DNA of 12,282 nucleotides from Pelagophyceae sp. CCMP2097 (GCA_026770575.1 MU657187.1:519236-531517), one strand, 5' to 3'; shown: positions 1-6,996, counted from the stretch's first letter. Made by a program: numbers and translations. Notes: a model not told the origin generated them from the letters alone.

Positions 1-260
1 CGCCTAGAGACTGCCCCTCGAGACGATCCCTCGAGACGGCCCTTTTCGATGGCCGTTCGAGACGGCGCCTTGAGACGGCCACTCGAGAGGCTCGGAGGGT
101 CCCTCGGACGGTCGCTTGGGCGGTCGCTTGGATGGTCCCTCGGCGGTTTCTCGGACGATCCCTTGGACAGTCCTTTGGTCAGTTCCATTGGACAGTTCCA
201 TTGGAGGGTCCCTCGACGGTCCCTCGACGGTCCTCTGCGACGGCCCCGTGGACAGTCGAC
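1..260. repeat. 12-15-bp minisatellite array, left block
   Basis: Positions 1-80 are variants of a 13-14-nt unit containing CTCGAGACGGCC. From about 80 to 260 this becomes a roughly 12-nt unit of the form CTYGGACGGTCC. Because 12 nt is four codons, every frame gives low-complexity Ser-Leu-Gly-Arg or Gly-Pro-Ser peptides, so the long frames here are not taken as genes. The same units recur at 847-1260 and 7213-7760. Confidence 0.85.
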
Positions 261-268
261 GGGGCGGT

Positions 269-838
269 CAGGAGCTTAAACGGGTTCGGGTTTACCCGAA
301 ACCCGCGGGTCGGGTTTGCCGGGTTTGCACGTTTTGGCCGACCCGTCGACCCGCGGGTCAGGCCGTGGCACAAATCCGAACCCGACGGGCGCGCCGGATG
401 GTAAACCCGCGGTTACCCGACGAACCCGCGGGTTCTGGCAACGTCGGCGCCGCACCTGGAAGGACGAAACATCCGGGATTGCACCGGGTTTTCTCCGCTC
501 GGGTTTCTCTATTCGTGTGCAATAGGACTTCCTAGTCGCGTGTATCATATATTGGAACTCGGGCCGCGCGGTCGCGAGCGACGTTGACGCCGCGGGTACG
601 GTGGCTCTCCGGAAAGGGGCTTCAAAGTACGGGTTCGACCCAAACCCGAACCCGAACCCGACCCGAACCGAACTTTTGCGTGCATCGACCGGCAAACCCG
701 CGACCTGCGGGTCTGATCGTGGCCCCAACCCGAACCCGACCCGAGAAGACGGGTTTGGTCGCTCGACAAACCCGCGACCCGAGGGTTCGGCACAAACTGA
801 AAACCCGACCCGACCCGAATACACCGTTTAAGCTCCTG
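269..838. mobile_element. hAT-like non-autonomous DNA transposon (570 bp)
   Basis: The ends are perfect 15-bp inverted repeats: CAGGAGCTTAAACGG at 269-283 and its reverse complement at 824-838. Directly outside both ends is the 8-bp sequence GGGGCGGT (261-268 and 839-846), a perfect target-site duplication. An 8-bp duplication with CAG-initial ends is the signature of the hAT superfamily. The interior has no transposase frame. It holds a partial copy (about 284-392) and a fuller copy (about 631-823) of the CGGGTT-rich dispersed repeat, both in minus orientation relative to the copy at 6997. Caveat: the host DNA is minisatellite rich in GGGCGGTC-like words, so the duplication has some chance component, but its exact abutment to perfect inverted ends is hard to explain otherwise. 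Confidence 0.75.
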
Positions 839-846
839 GGGGCGGT

Positions 847-1260
847 CGTTTCGGCCGCTCGACTGCGGCCCATGTGCGACGTCCCGCGGGCGGACCCTCG
901 GACGGGCCCTGCGACGGTCCATTGGGCGGGCCTTTGAACAGTCCTTTTTGGGGCAGTTCTTTGGGGCGGTTCCTTGAGCTATCTCTCCACGAGCCCTCGA
1001 CGGGTCCTCTGCGACGGTCCCGTGGACGTTCGTTTGGATGGTCCCTTGGACGGTCCCCTTGGGCGGTCCTTTGGACACTTCCTTTGGACGGCCCCTTCGA
1101 CCGATCCCTTGGACGGTCCTTCGGACGGTCCCTTGTCGGCTCCTTTGCGACAGCCCCGTGCAGGGTCCCTCGGAAGGTCCCTTGGGCGGTCGCTCGGCTG
1201 CCGTCTCCTCGACTGCGGCCCCTCTGCGTCCCTCTGAGCGGTCCCTCGGACGGGCCCTCT
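847..1260. repeat. 12-nt minisatellite array, second block
   Basis: This continues the array that hosts the hAT-like element, with units such as TTGGACGGTCCC and variants GGGCGGTCC or GACGGGCCC. The stretch 861-930 (CTCGACTGCGGCCC followed by GGGCGG-ACCCTCGGACG) resembles 7743-7805, so the two minisatellite blocks share a larger segmental arrangement. No credible gene is seen on either strand. Confidence 0.8.
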
Positions 1261-1279
1261 TCAGGGTCGCCGCGTAGGG

Positions 1280-1327
1280 CCCTACGTAGGGCCCTACGAC
1301 CCTACGTAGGGTAGGCTGGACCCTACG
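1280..1327. repeat. 48-bp direct repeat, left copy
   Basis: This copy is built from the palindrome CCCTACGTAGGG (two occurrences) and ends in AGGCTGGACCCTACG. It matches 1614-1661 at 47 of 48 positions; the difference is T versus A after the second palindrome. The start-to-start distance is 334 bp. Confidence 0.9.
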
Positions 1328-1643
1328 CGGCCCCGTAGGATCCCATAGGAAGGCTTCGTGGGATTTAAGCGAGTCCGAGTCCGACGGCGAGGCCGCCGAC
1401 GCGCCACGCAGCGTCTTCGTCGACGAGACGGAGGACGCCGACGGGGACCTGTTCGGCGACCCCGACGCGGAACTCGACGTCCAGGACGACTCAGACGACG
1501 AGCCCGCCGAGCCCGGGGCCGTCGACGACGACGACGACGACATCGCGGGCGATAACAAAATGGTGCTTACAAAACCCCTCATTTCACGGTACCCTACGGT
1601 ACCCTACGTGGGACCCTACGTAGGGCCCTACGACCCTACGTAG
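1290..1643 (+). CDS. acidic exon-like open frame, unrecognised
   Basis: The frame is stop-free from 1290 to the TAG at 1641-1643. Between 1362 and 1560 it reads as a strongly acidic peptide (DLSESESDGEAAD, then VFVDETEDADGDLFGDPDAE, then a run of six Asp, then IAGDNK), with mostly G or C in third codon positions. The only in-frame ATG is late (1560-1562), so if genic this is an internal exon or a gene fragment. GATTTAAG just before the acidic part could serve as a 3' splice acceptor. The outer parts of the frame lie in the 48-bp direct repeats. No family is recognised; acidic low-complexity tails like this are common in nuclear proteins. The opposite strand is also open over this stretch but gives Ser-rich low-complexity sequence that I consider a shadow. 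Confidence 0.35.
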   Translation, partial: GPTTLRRVGWTLRGPVGSHRKASWDLSESESDGEAADAPRSVFVDETEDADGDLFGDPDAELDVQDDSDDEPAEPGAVDDDDDDIAGDNKMVLTKPLISRYPTVPYVGPYVGPYDPT

Positions 1644-1661
1644 GGAAGGCTGGACCCTACG
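1614..1661. repeat. 48-bp direct repeat, right copy
   Basis: This is the partner of 1280-1327. It is preceded by three further CCCTACG-type words (about 1591-1612) and followed by CCCTAAACCCTACG. The CCCTAAA word resembles a plant-type telomere repeat, but it occurs only once. Confidence 0.9.
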
Positions 1662-2005
1662 GCCCTAAACCCTACGTGGCGACCCTGGCCCTCTTACGGT
1701 CGTTTTAAATGGTCCCTCTGACGCCTTGACATGCTCACTTCTGCTGCAATACATACCAGCCCGTAAGACTTGCGAATTCTCTACTTTAGCTCGAAGGCTC
1801 AATAGTGCGGACGGAGGACAACCCATGGGCCGAACAGTCCACGGTCCACAATCCGGCTGCGCATGACCATGCCGCTGACACCCTCTGCCCCCAACAGGCT
1901 ACTCCGACGAACCACGACCAAAGTGCCAAAGTGACTAGTGGCCCATACTTCTGCGAGGAGACACTTTATGTGCTCTTTTATTCGGGTTTGACGGTCGTTC
2001 CCTTT

Positions 2006-2040
2006 TGGGCAAGCCCCACACACGGTGGATTTTAAGCAAG
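2006..2040 (-). repeat. 35-bp mini-repeat, copy A
   Basis: On the minus strand this reads CTTGCTTAAAATCC followed by ACCGTGTGTGGGGCTTGCCCA. It differs at three positions from copy C (11217-11251). No target duplication is visible around it. Confidence 0.75.
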
Positions 2041-2164
2041 CAAACTCTCCAGCACTACTAAAGGTTGGCCGTCGGTTATTGTACAATTGTACGCGAGATC
2101 AAGGTTCGAATGCACGCGCGGGCCGCAGCCGCATCGCGGGACTCGTGGGTTTGCTCTTAATTGT

Positions 2165-2172
2165 TATAAATA
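2165..2172 (+). promoter_or_regulatory. TATA-box-like element
   Basis: TATAAATA matches the TATA consensus on the plus strand. The nearest downstream ATG (2179) opens a frame of only 27 codons, so there is no convincing gene for it to serve. On the opposite strand the site lies 85-92 bp beyond the WD40 stop codon and may simply be AT-rich 3' flank. Confidence 0.25.
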
Positions 2173-2256
2173 CACACAATGAGAAAGCGACGAGGCTTCG
2201 TACGGACGGCCCGGGTGCGGAGCCGCGCGAATAGTCAAAAGGCCGAGGGCCGCGCA

Positions 2257-3363
2257 TCATGAATGAGCGACATGCCAGAGCCGCGCCGTCTTGTCGTAGC
2301 TCGCCGTTACGACGCGCTCGCCGTCGGGGAAGAAGGCGCAGCTCGTGACGGCGCTTGTGTGCCCTTTCAGCGTCGCCAGCAGCGCGCCCGTCTCGGCGTC
2401 CCAGAGCCGCGCCGTCTTGCCGCCGCTCCCCGTCACGATGCGCGTGCCGTCGGGCGAGAACGCGCAGCTGGAGATATACTGTTGGTCTGCCCCTCGAGCG
2501 CAATGTGCAGTGCGCCCGTCTCGGCATCCCACAGCCGCACCGTATTGTCGAAACTCCCCGTCACGACTCGCTTGCCATCGGGCAAGAACGCGCAGCTCAC
2601 GACTCTGCCGGTGTGCCCCTCGAGCGTCACCAGCAGCGCGCCCGTCTCGGCGTCCCGGACCCGCGCCGTACCGTCGAAGCTCGCCGTTGCGATGCGCTCG
2701 ACGTCGGGCGAGAACGCGCAGCTCCAGACGCCGCCGGTGTGCCCCTCGAGCACCGTCTGCAGTGCGCCCGTCTCGGCATTCCACAGCCGCGCCGTCGTGT
2801 CGCCGCTCCCCGTCGAGATGCGCTTGCCGTCGGGTGAGAACGCGCAGCTCATGAGACTGATGGCGTTTCCCTCGAGCGTCGTCTCCAGCGCGCCTGTCTC
2901 GGCGTCCCAGAGCCGCGCCGTCCCATCGTTGCTCGCAGTCACGACGCGCTCGCCGTCGGGCGAGAACGCGCAGCTGAAGACAACGCTGGTGTTGCCTTCG
3001 AGCGTCACCAGCAGCGCGCCCGTCTCGGCGTCCCACAGCCGTACCGTGTTGTCGTGGCTCGCCGTCGCGACGCGTTTGCCGTCGGGCGAGAACGCGCAGC
3101 TCGTGCCCCTCGAGGATGGCGGCGCCCTTCAGAATGCGGTCCTGCCAGACGTGCTTGCGCATGGCCAGAACCACGGCGCACGCGTCGCGGGCGACGTGCT
3201 TCGTGACGAGAAGGCCGTTCGGCGAGGCCACCAGCCGCAGGATGGGCGTGAGCAGGTCGCGCTGCTCAAACACGCGGAGTGCGAGCGCAGAAGCTAGTTT
3301 ATGGGCACCCGACACCAGTTCCGAGGCGACGGGACTATCGGAGATTGCTTGCTTAATATCCAC
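2257..3363 (-). pseudogene. seven-blade WD40 repeat protein, frameshifted twice
   Basis: A WD40 beta-propeller protein, normally a scaffold for protein interactions. An N-terminal helical region (about 3340-3106, ending in the blade-edge motif AILEGH) is followed by seven units of 42 residues. They start on the minus strand at 3101, 2975, 2849, 2723, 2597, 2469 and 2343, each of the form SCAFSPDGxRVxTxSxDxTxRLWDAETGALxxTLEGH. Seven is the count for a closed propeller. Units are very similar at DNA level, suggesting recent duplication or gene conversion. The frame breaks twice. At about 3102, between the histidine of the EGH motif and the first unit, 14 nt are missing relative to other units. 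Between units 5 and 6 the spacing is 128 instead of 126, with an extra AT in TATA (2475-2478). The net change is a multiple of three, so the N-terminus and units 6-7 share one frame and units 1-5 another. The only non-internal start is a GTG at 3363 inside an inserted mini-repeat, so the true 5' end may be an upstream exon. The stop is TGA at 2257-2259. The WD40 assignment is certain; whether it is a pseudogene or carries sequence errors is open. Confidence 0.85.
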
Positions 3364-3382
3364 CCTGGGTGGGGCTGGCCCA
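3348..3382 (+). repeat. 35-bp mini-repeat, copy B, with 7-bp target duplication
   Basis: The sequence CTTGCTTAATATCC plus ACCCTGGGTGGGGCTGGCCCA is flanked on both sides by GAGATTG (3341-3347 and 3383-3389). It differs from copy C at one of 35 positions. CCACCCTGGGTGG and GGGCTGGCCC inside it are near-palindromic. The insertion supplies the first codons of the WD40 reading frame (V-D-I-K-Q). Confidence 0.75.
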
Positions 3383-3509
3383 GAGATTGATTGCGCTCAC
3401 ACTCTCAAAAGTAAACCGAGAAACATGCGATTGAGGGCGATTGAGGGAACCGATTATAGCACTAGAGAGCTGAGTGGTAAATCCACCAGAAGAGTCACTT
3501 GGTCGAAGA

Positions 3510-3776
3510 TGAGGGGAGCAACGACTCCTATCGCTTCTGGCAAGGGCAACCCTCTGGCTACTGCCAGCGATCATGCCCGCTGTGCCAGTAATCGGAGCAT
3601 TGAAGGCGTGACGCATAGTCTCTCCGCCATGTGTGAACCCAGAGCAGGACATCTCTGATATGCCGAGGCAATGCCCCACGAGCCCAGAGGAAGTTCCTCG
3701 CCTGGAGGACCCTTCACTGGAAACCGAAGAGGAAAAAGAAATCCAGCGCCCCCTTGCCGCTGTTGCCGCACTGTAA
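3510..3776 (+). pseudogene. unrecognised decayed coding fragment
   Basis: One plus frame is open from just after a TGA at 3510 to a TAA at 3774-3776, except for one in-frame TGA at 3609-3611. The part before that stop is hydrophobic (LLSLLARATLWLLPAIMPAV), resembling a membrane segment. The part after it is polar and acidic (CVNPEQDISDMPRQCPTSPE, then VPRLEDPSLETEEEKEIQ). The intact piece from the ATG at 3660 is 38 codons. A 10-bp GC hairpin begins directly after the TAA. I do not recognise the family. It may be a remnant of a transposon or host gene, or chance, since opposite-strand frames are also open. Confidence 0.3.
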
Positions 3777-3800
3777 GGCGGGGGGCTACGCCCCTCCGCC
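3777..3800 (+). other. strong GC-rich hairpin
   Basis: GGCGGGGGGC (3777-3786) pairs with GCCCCTCCGCC (3790-3800), with one bulged base and a TAC loop. It starts at the base after the TAA of the 3510-3776 fragment. There is no following T-tract, so it is not a bacterial-type terminator. Confidence 0.6.
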
Positions 3801-3942
3801 CAGAGTGTGGCGCTCTGATAGGCCGAGGGCAATCACCCTACGCCCGGAGCGACCTCACAAGATACAACGACACTCCGGAAGGTCCGAGGCGGCTCTTGCC
3901 TCTAGCGCCCTCGAGGTGGCTTGGTATGTGCGAGGCGGGGCG

Positions 3943-4000
3943 GTGCGGTCGCCATAGTGGGGTTCGGCGCTTCCGTGCCGAATTCCCGCTGTGGTCGCAC
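3943..4000. other. 58-nt imperfect long hairpin
   Basis: GTGCG (3943-3947) pairs with CGCAC (3996-4000). CCATAG pairs with CTGTGG, and GGGGTTCGGC with GCCGAATTCC allowing G-U pairs, around a loop of about 8 nt (3969-3976). Paired arms with compensating G-U options suggest a structured RNA or the centre of a small inverted-repeat element. No known RNA family is recognised. Confidence 0.5.
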
Positions 4001-4580
4001 GTGCCCAGGGATTATACTTCATTCCACCTTTTTCCAGTGCGACCCTGAAGTCCCTCACTCCGTGCTGCGTCTCGCTTTGTAGGCTTGGGGCACGAGTGCA
4101 TGGCGACACGAAGACTTGCTGCCTACCCCTTCCCGTACAGCGTTGGGGCGGTCAGCATCGGGTCACCTCCACCCTCGACGGACCCTACTCAGTAGTGGCT
4201 GCATTCGGCGAGGTATACGCCGGAAAAAAGGCGACACGGGCAGAGCAAATGAAGGTTTGGAATACCCGAGCACCCAGTGGAAGTCCGAGAGCGAGGAGTT
4301 CGCTTTAATAAGAATTCTATTGACTATTGAGGTGTAATAAATGCAGTAGCGGCGACACCTTTATGTTGCGACGCAGCGCGACCTAATAGAATTACAATGT
4401 CATAGCAGCGCTATCGGGACCCTATTTATACTGCGCCGCGAGGACAATAAAATTAAAATGTCAGTACATGCATTCAAAACACCACAAACGGCACGAGTTG
4501 AGATACGCCATCAGCGAGTGTCAGCGACGACCCTCAAGCGACTTGCGACTCTGCACTGAGTCTGCAGAGAATAAACTGAT
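4001..4580. other. interval without a supported gene
   Basis: Composition falls toward AT-rich to the right. Open frames at 3991-4337 on the plus strand show no domain or codon signature. Around 4392 and 4448 the words AATAGAATTACAATGTCA and AATAAAATTAAAATGTCA form a loose two-copy repeat spaced about 56 nt. AATAAA-type words occur but no gene ends here. Confidence 0.5.
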
Positions 4581-4583
4581 TTA

Positions 4584-4781
4584 GGAAGTTCCCCCAACTA
4601 TTTGAATCAGGTTCCCTGGAAATCCCCTATTTGAACCATCTCTTTTTCTGAACATTTGCACATTTGGGGGCCCTTCTGATTGGCCCAGTTCCATTTTTGT
4701 GAAAGCATTTAATGCTTTCAAGCTCCCTGATTGGCTGATTCCGATTCAAATAGGAGTTGATTCAAATAGGGGGGGGCTTCC
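4584..4781. mobile_element. TA-flanked MITE, copy 1 (198 bp)
   Basis: The inverted ends span 26 bp on the left (4584-4609, starting GGAAGTTCCCCC, ending CTATTTGAATCA) and 24 bp on the right (4758-4781). They differ by a 2-bp gap and a few substitutions. TA dinucleotides flank both ends (4582-4583 and 4782-4783), as for Tc1/mariner-type target duplications. The CTATTTGAA word is repeated subterminally on both sides (4627-4636 and 4743-4754). A perfect 8-bp hairpin (GAAAGCAT with ATGCTTTC) lies near 4702-4720. There is no transposase, so it would depend on an autonomous partner. Confidence 0.75.
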
Positions 4782-4790
4782 TATGACGAC

Positions 4791-4849
4791 ATCAAATCGA
4801 ATCGATTTTAAGCAAGCAATCGAATACAATTCCATAATATCGATTTGAT
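4791..4849. repeat. inverted repeat carrying fragment D of the mini-repeat
   Basis: ATCAAATCGA (4791-4800) and TCGATTTGAT (4840-4849) form a perfect 10-bp inverted repeat. Between them, GATTTTAAGCAAG (4804-4816) matches one end of the 35-bp mini-repeat, and AATCGA occurs on both sides of the ATCGATTTTAAGCAAGC segment, which could be a short target duplication. The remaining 22 bp of the mini-repeat are absent. Confidence 0.5.
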
Positions 4850-4887
4850 TTAATAGCACAAAAATGACAGCAACGAGGTAATTGATT

Positions 4888-4945
4888 TAAACATTTTAAT
4901 TCATTTAAAACGCCTTAATTCATTTTAATTCATTTTAATGAGTTT
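4888..4945. repeat. AT-rich 11-bp tandem repeat
   Basis: Units of the form ATTCATTTTAA are repeated imperfectly, with GTTTAA or TTTAAAC words at the edges. This is the most AT-rich part of the window and lies beyond the 3' end of the minus-strand gene at 5186-6932. A role as a transcript end region is possible but unproven. Confidence 0.55.
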
Positions 4946-5185
4946 AACGACAACAATGCGCTCGAAGCCGCAACGGCTTACGTCCGAGTACCATCCCCTT
5001 TGCACTGCAGTACTATGATTGATTACAAAAACTGAGAGACCAGTTGGAGAGAATGCTTCGGAGCACGAGCTTCCTTTGCCCCCTACGACGCTCCGTGGCA
5101 TCCAGAACACGCCGGGGGATGCACTCGCAATAGGATGCATCCTCCTGCCAGTCCAACCCCCAACAATGCAATAGAAACAATTGGC

Positions 5186-6932
5186 TCATCTTACTGCGGG
5201 TCTGCGGGCCTTTGCCATAAAGGAACCGCAGATTTTGGCGACAGAAAACACAGTATTCGCATCGTTTCGTCGTGTCCGCATGGGACCCTCGCCGAGCGGC
5301 TCCGGGACGAGTCGCCGCTGCACGGGCGAGGCAAGGCGCAAAGAAAGGCGTCTTTCCCTTGGTTTCGGCGCTTCGGTGCCTAGAAAAGCGTCGTCGTCCA
5401 AGCCATCCAAGCTGTCGCCGTCGCCGACAGAATCCGTGGCCGTGTCCGTCTCCAGACCTAGGCCCAAAGTTACGAACCATTGTGAATCCTCGGTGACGCC
5501 TTTTCAAACGTGCGGGTTTTCCAACACCGCGCGGGCTCATGCCGAGCGGCGCCGCCGCGTCGCCCGCCGCGTCGTCGCCCGCCGCCGCCGCCTCGTCGGC
5601 GTGGTCGGCGTGGTTGTCGTCGGTCCGCGCCGCTTTGGGGCGCGTCGTTGCGGCGCGTGCGTTTCGTCTGGCGACGCTGGCGAAGAAAACTGCGTCCGTC
5701 TTGGCGAAAAGGTCCGCCACGTCTCGAAGTGCATCATTTCCCGCCGCCGCCAAAACGGCCGCCGCCGCCGGCGCAGCCTCGAGCTTGGGATTTTCAAAGG
5801 TGCGGGTTTTCGGCGCGTCGTCCGCCGCCGCCTCGTCCGCGTCGCCCCCCACCGCGTCGTCGCCGGCGTCGCCCGCCGCCGCGGCGTCGCGCTCCGGTGC
5901 CGCGACGGGCGCATCGGCCGCCGACGCCCTGGGCTCGTCCTTCGCGTCACCTTTCCTGCCCTCGACCACGTCGCCGTCGCCGTCGCGCGAGACGTGGTCG
6001 ACGGCGCGCAGCGCCGGCGGCGGCGCGGCCGCGGCCGGCGACAGCGCCAGCAGCGCCCAGTCGTCTGCCGGCAGCACCGCGCCGCTCGCGGTTGCGGCCT
6101 CGACGGGGTCCCCGTGGTCGTCGTCGGCCCGCGCCGCCTTAGTACCAGGGTAACACTCGCCAAAATCGAGTGCCCCCTGCGGGAATCGAACCCGAGACCA
6201 TTCGCAAGTGATTGCCTCGGGGCGCGTTGGCGCGCCGCCGCCTTCGCCGAAGAGCGCCTCGGTCGTCGTTGCGGCTCGTGCGGGTCCGTCGCTTGCGACG
6301 AAGGTCGCGTCCGTTTGAGCGAGGTCGTGAAGGGCCGCCACGTCTTGAAATGCATCATTCCCTGCCGACGCCAAAACGCCAGCCGCCGCCAACGCAGCCT
6401 CAAGCTTCGCCTCTGCGAACGCTTTTGCGGCGCCGTCGTCGGCCGTGTCGCTCTCGACGAACGCCGCGTCCGTTCTATCGACGAGGTCGTGGACCTCCGC
6501 CACGTCTCGAAGTGCGGCATCCCTCCGTGCCGCCGCCAAGACGGCCGCCGCCTTCAGCGCAGCTTCGAGCTTCGCGTCTGCGAAATCTCCGGCGGCGGCG
6601 TCGCCCGCCTTGGCCAAAGCAGTGTCTAAAGTTGCTTCGGCAAAGGCTCTGGCGGTCGCGTCGGTTAAAGCTTTTGTTGCGTCGGCCAGCGCGGCGTCGA
6701 CGAGCGCGGCTTCCGCCGTCGCTGCCGCAAACGCATCGGCCGCCGTCTGCACCAGCATTCGCCTGAAAGCCGAGGTGAAGGACCGCTCTTCAGCAACATC
6801 CCTGATCATCCGGAGGACCTGACGACTCACGCTCGAAGGCTTCGCTGCGGCGCGCGGCGCATGGCGCGGAGCAGCGCCGCGCGCGCGCGAGAAAAGGCGG
6901 CGCCGTGGCACTGGCGCACGAAGCGACGCCAC
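5186..6932 (-). CDS. Ala-rich repeat protein with possible organelle-targeting N-terminus (two exons)
   Basis: The ATG at 6932 opens with an Arg/Ala/Pro-rich, acid-poor stretch of about 35 residues typical of mitochondrial or plastid transit peptides. Helical Ala-rich sequence follows, with three copies of a roughly 55-residue repeat (residues about 117-171, 172-226 and 379-432) of the form FAEAKLEAALAAAGVLAxAG followed by NDAxxDVAxLHDLxxTDAxFVAS. An acidic linker (about 265-378) separates copies 2 and 3. Past residue 469 the simple continuation turns into Arg/Cys-rich sequence unlike the rest. Removing 5458-5527 as an intron restores an acidic frame (GLETDTATDSVGDGDSLDGL) that ends at TAA 5186-5188. 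The spliced length is 1677 nt, giving 558 residues. The codon stretch 6141-6218 is a tRNA-like insertion. The family is not recognised; Ala-rich helical repeats are seen in LEA-like and coiled-coil proteins, but no assignment is made. The opposite strand also has a long Arg-rich frame, which I judge a compositional shadow. Confidence 0.6.
5458..5527 (-). other. inferred 70-nt spliceosomal intron
   Basis: On the minus strand the sequence begins GTGTTGGAAAACCC (donor at 5527) and ends TTTGGGCCTAG (acceptor at 5458). The length is not a multiple of three. Splicing joins G to GT, giving a Gly codon, and switches to the downstream frame whose composition matches the rest of the protein. Within the intron, TTCACAAT and TTCGTAAC are possible branch regions. 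Alternative: no intron, with the frame running on to the stop at 5013. Confidence 0.5.
6141..6218 (-). repeat. tRNA 3'-half-like insertion within coding sequence
   Basis: The minus strand reads ACTTGCGAATGGTCTCGGG, then TTCGATTCCCGC, then AGGGGGCA. This has the shape of a tRNA variable loop, T arm and 3' acceptor strand. The B-box consensus GGTTCGANTCC is matched exactly at 6182-6192. The T stem has four good pairs with a T-C mismatch at its base. No matching 5' acceptor strand, D arm or A box is found upstream, and the anticodon arm does not fold, so it is a truncated or relic tRNA-derived sequence and not a gene. Compared with protein repeat copy 3, the 78 nt interrupt the shared sequence ACGCGCCCC / AAGCGGCGCGG precisely and keep the frame. 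Confidence 0.6.
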
Positions 6933-6971
6933 CGGTGAAAGACCTGCGGGTAGACGGCGTGAGCGGAGGGT

Positions 6972-6978
6972 TATAAAA
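6972..6978 (+). promoter_or_regulatory. TATAAAA element between gene and repeat copy
   Basis: TATAAAA lies on the plus strand, 40 bp outside the ATG at 6932 and 19 bp before the CAGGGACGG end of the dispersed repeat. As oriented it would direct transcription rightward into the repeat. Read on the minus strand it is TTTTATA, a poorer match for driving the 6932 gene. Confidence 0.3.
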
Positions 6979-6996
6979 CCACACAGAAGGAAGAAG

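Larger units (their letters stand above)
1690..2256. other. non-coding interval of lower GC
   Basis: I see no supported gene here. The stretch contains one copy of the 35-bp mini-repeat (2006-2040), a GGTTCGAATGC word near 2103 that is one base off the tRNA B-box consensus but lacks a foldable tRNA around it, and a TATA-like element at 2165-2172. The longest frame (1799-2086, minus) reads through the mini-repeat and looks non-coding. Confidence 0.6.

Noticed and set aside
281..830. Telomere-like or interstitial telomere array from repeated CCCGAA/CGGGTT words
   Set aside because: The words are irregularly spaced and part of a roughly 200-bp dispersed repeat with conserved order, not a tandem hexamer array.
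545..1582. 345-codon minus-strand frame across the minisatellite, the hAT-like element and the acidic exon region
   Set aside because: It is the antisense of the acidic plus-strand frame plus minisatellite; the peptide is Ser/Gly/Pro low complexity and crosses transposon boundaries.
2060..2125. Possible tRNA around GGTTCGAATGC
   Set aside because: Only the B-box-like word is present; no acceptor, D or anticodon stems could be paired.
2263..3297. 344-codon plus-strand frame opposite the WD40 gene
   Set aside because: Its period of 42 residues mirrors the WD40 units; it is the antisense shadow of a clear minus-strand family.
3777..3800. Bacterial rho-independent terminator
   Set aside because: No T-tract follows and the surrounding sequence is eukaryotic in character.
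5181..6629. 482-codon plus-strand frame opposite the Ala-rich gene
   Set aside because: It is Arg-rich, has no domain, and is explained by antisense of GC-rich Ala/Asp codons; it also crosses the antisense of the tRNA-like segment.
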